From NCBI GenBank assembly GCA_003501485.1, contig DNPJ01000004.1, forward strand, positions 12,841 to 19,410: a DNA stretch of 6,570 nt, given 5' to 3'. Each line of letters begins with the position of its first letter. Within the stretch, counting starts at the first letter, position 1. Positions 6,395-6,570 of this stretch are shown here, piece after piece. This DNA is from Bacillota bacterium. GTDB lineage: Bacteria > Bacillota_I > Bacilli_A > RFN20 > CAG-826. Both the position numbers and the translations under genes were made by a program. The notes below the pieces were generated by a model. It did not search any database, was not told the DNA's origin, and was given only the letters and a program-made list of their open reading frames with translations.

Positions 6395-6403
6395 GCGCTT
6401 ACA
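6390..6403 (-). promoter_or_regulatory. cre-like site over the -35 box of the nucleoside kinase gene
   Basis: The minus strand reads TGTAAGCGCTTGAA, with a perfect palindromic core AAGCGCTT. It matches the CcpA operator form TGWAARCGYTWNCW at all but one position. It overlaps the -35 hexamer almost entirely, so a bound CcpA-type regulator would block the polymerase. The caution is that the same AGCGCTTGAA string occurs by chance inside the transposase remnant at 3483-3492. Confidence 0.4.
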
Positions 6404-6509
6404 TTTTGTTTTCTCTTATAAAGAGATAAAGGATTTTTTATATCGCTATTTTTATAAATATGAAAAGATGAAAATTATGCATCAATTTAATAAATATGAT
6501 GGTTTTAAA

Positions 6510-6541
6510 AAAGAACCAAACCATTTACAGATTGGTTCTTT
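6510..6541 (-). terminator. Probable rho-independent terminator of a gene beyond the right edge
   Basis: AAAGAACCAA (6510-6519) pairs with TTGGTTCTTT (6532-6541), a 10-bp stem with a 12-base loop. The run of T follows the stem on the minus strand (TTCTTTTTTAAAA), while the plus strand has only three T before G. This suits a minus-strand gene ending just outside the window. The 6341-6570 stretch otherwise holds only the nucleoside kinase promoter region and no supported gene. Confidence 0.6.
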
Positions 6542-6570
6542 GTAAGCGTGTCAAATTTAAAAATTGCTTA

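Noticed and set aside
6412..6426. Short palindrome TCTCTTATAAAGAGA
   Set aside because: The stem is six AT-rich pairs with a three-base loop, no T-run follows and it lies upstream of the promoter. There is no supported role.
6477..6545. 22-codon plus-strand ORF starting MHQFNKYDG
   Set aside because: It is short, has a weak ribosome binding site and runs through the terminator hairpin; most likely chance.

Overview
The window is AT-rich bacterial DNA that looks like a low-GC Firmicutes or Mollicutes-related genome. Supporting signs are short lipoprotein signal peptides, a GGAGG ribosome binding site, a B. subtilis-sized glycerol kinase and a nucleoside kinase of the type common in low-GC Gram-positives. 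Every conserved Trp in the long genes is TGG, none of them has an in-frame TGA, and the complete genes stop at TAA or TAG. This fits the standard bacterial code rather than the Mycoplasma code. The exact taxon cannot be read from the window.

Layout, left to right. Positions 1-674 (minus) hold the N-terminal 224 residues of a secreted endonuclease I-family nuclease that runs off the left edge. A 124-bp divergent intergenic region follows, with a perfect 7-bp inverted repeat and a TATAAT box six bases before the most likely glpK start. Glycerol kinase glpK (799-2292, plus) overlaps by 8 bp a DUF5677-like gene of unknown function (2285-3379). The next 450 bp hold no intact gene. They carry a badly decayed remnant of a DDE (rve-type) insertion-sequence transposase, recognisable only when three frames are stitched together. 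Two adjacent small lipoprotein genes (3831-4253 and 4256-4648, plus) are diverged paralogues of each other. A bidirectional hairpin terminator separates them from a convergent gene (4706-6340, minus) for a 544-residue uridine kinase-like nucleoside kinase with an N-terminal TGS/ThrRS-like half. That gene has the clearest promoter and ribosome binding site in the window, with a cre-like site over its -35 box. A second hairpin near the right edge probably ends a minus-strand gene lying outside the window.

The genes do not form one pathway. Glycerol kinase feeds glycerol into glycerol-3-phosphate for glycolysis or lipid synthesis. The secreted nuclease and the nucleoside kinase could act at opposite ends of nucleic-acid salvage, but they are far apart and separately transcribed, so this link is only inference. 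The less described parts are the tandem lipoproteins, the glpK-DUF5677 overlap, the unusual glpK 5' region and the shortened regulatory loop of GlpK. No CRISPR array, tRNA, rRNA or clear defence system was seen.
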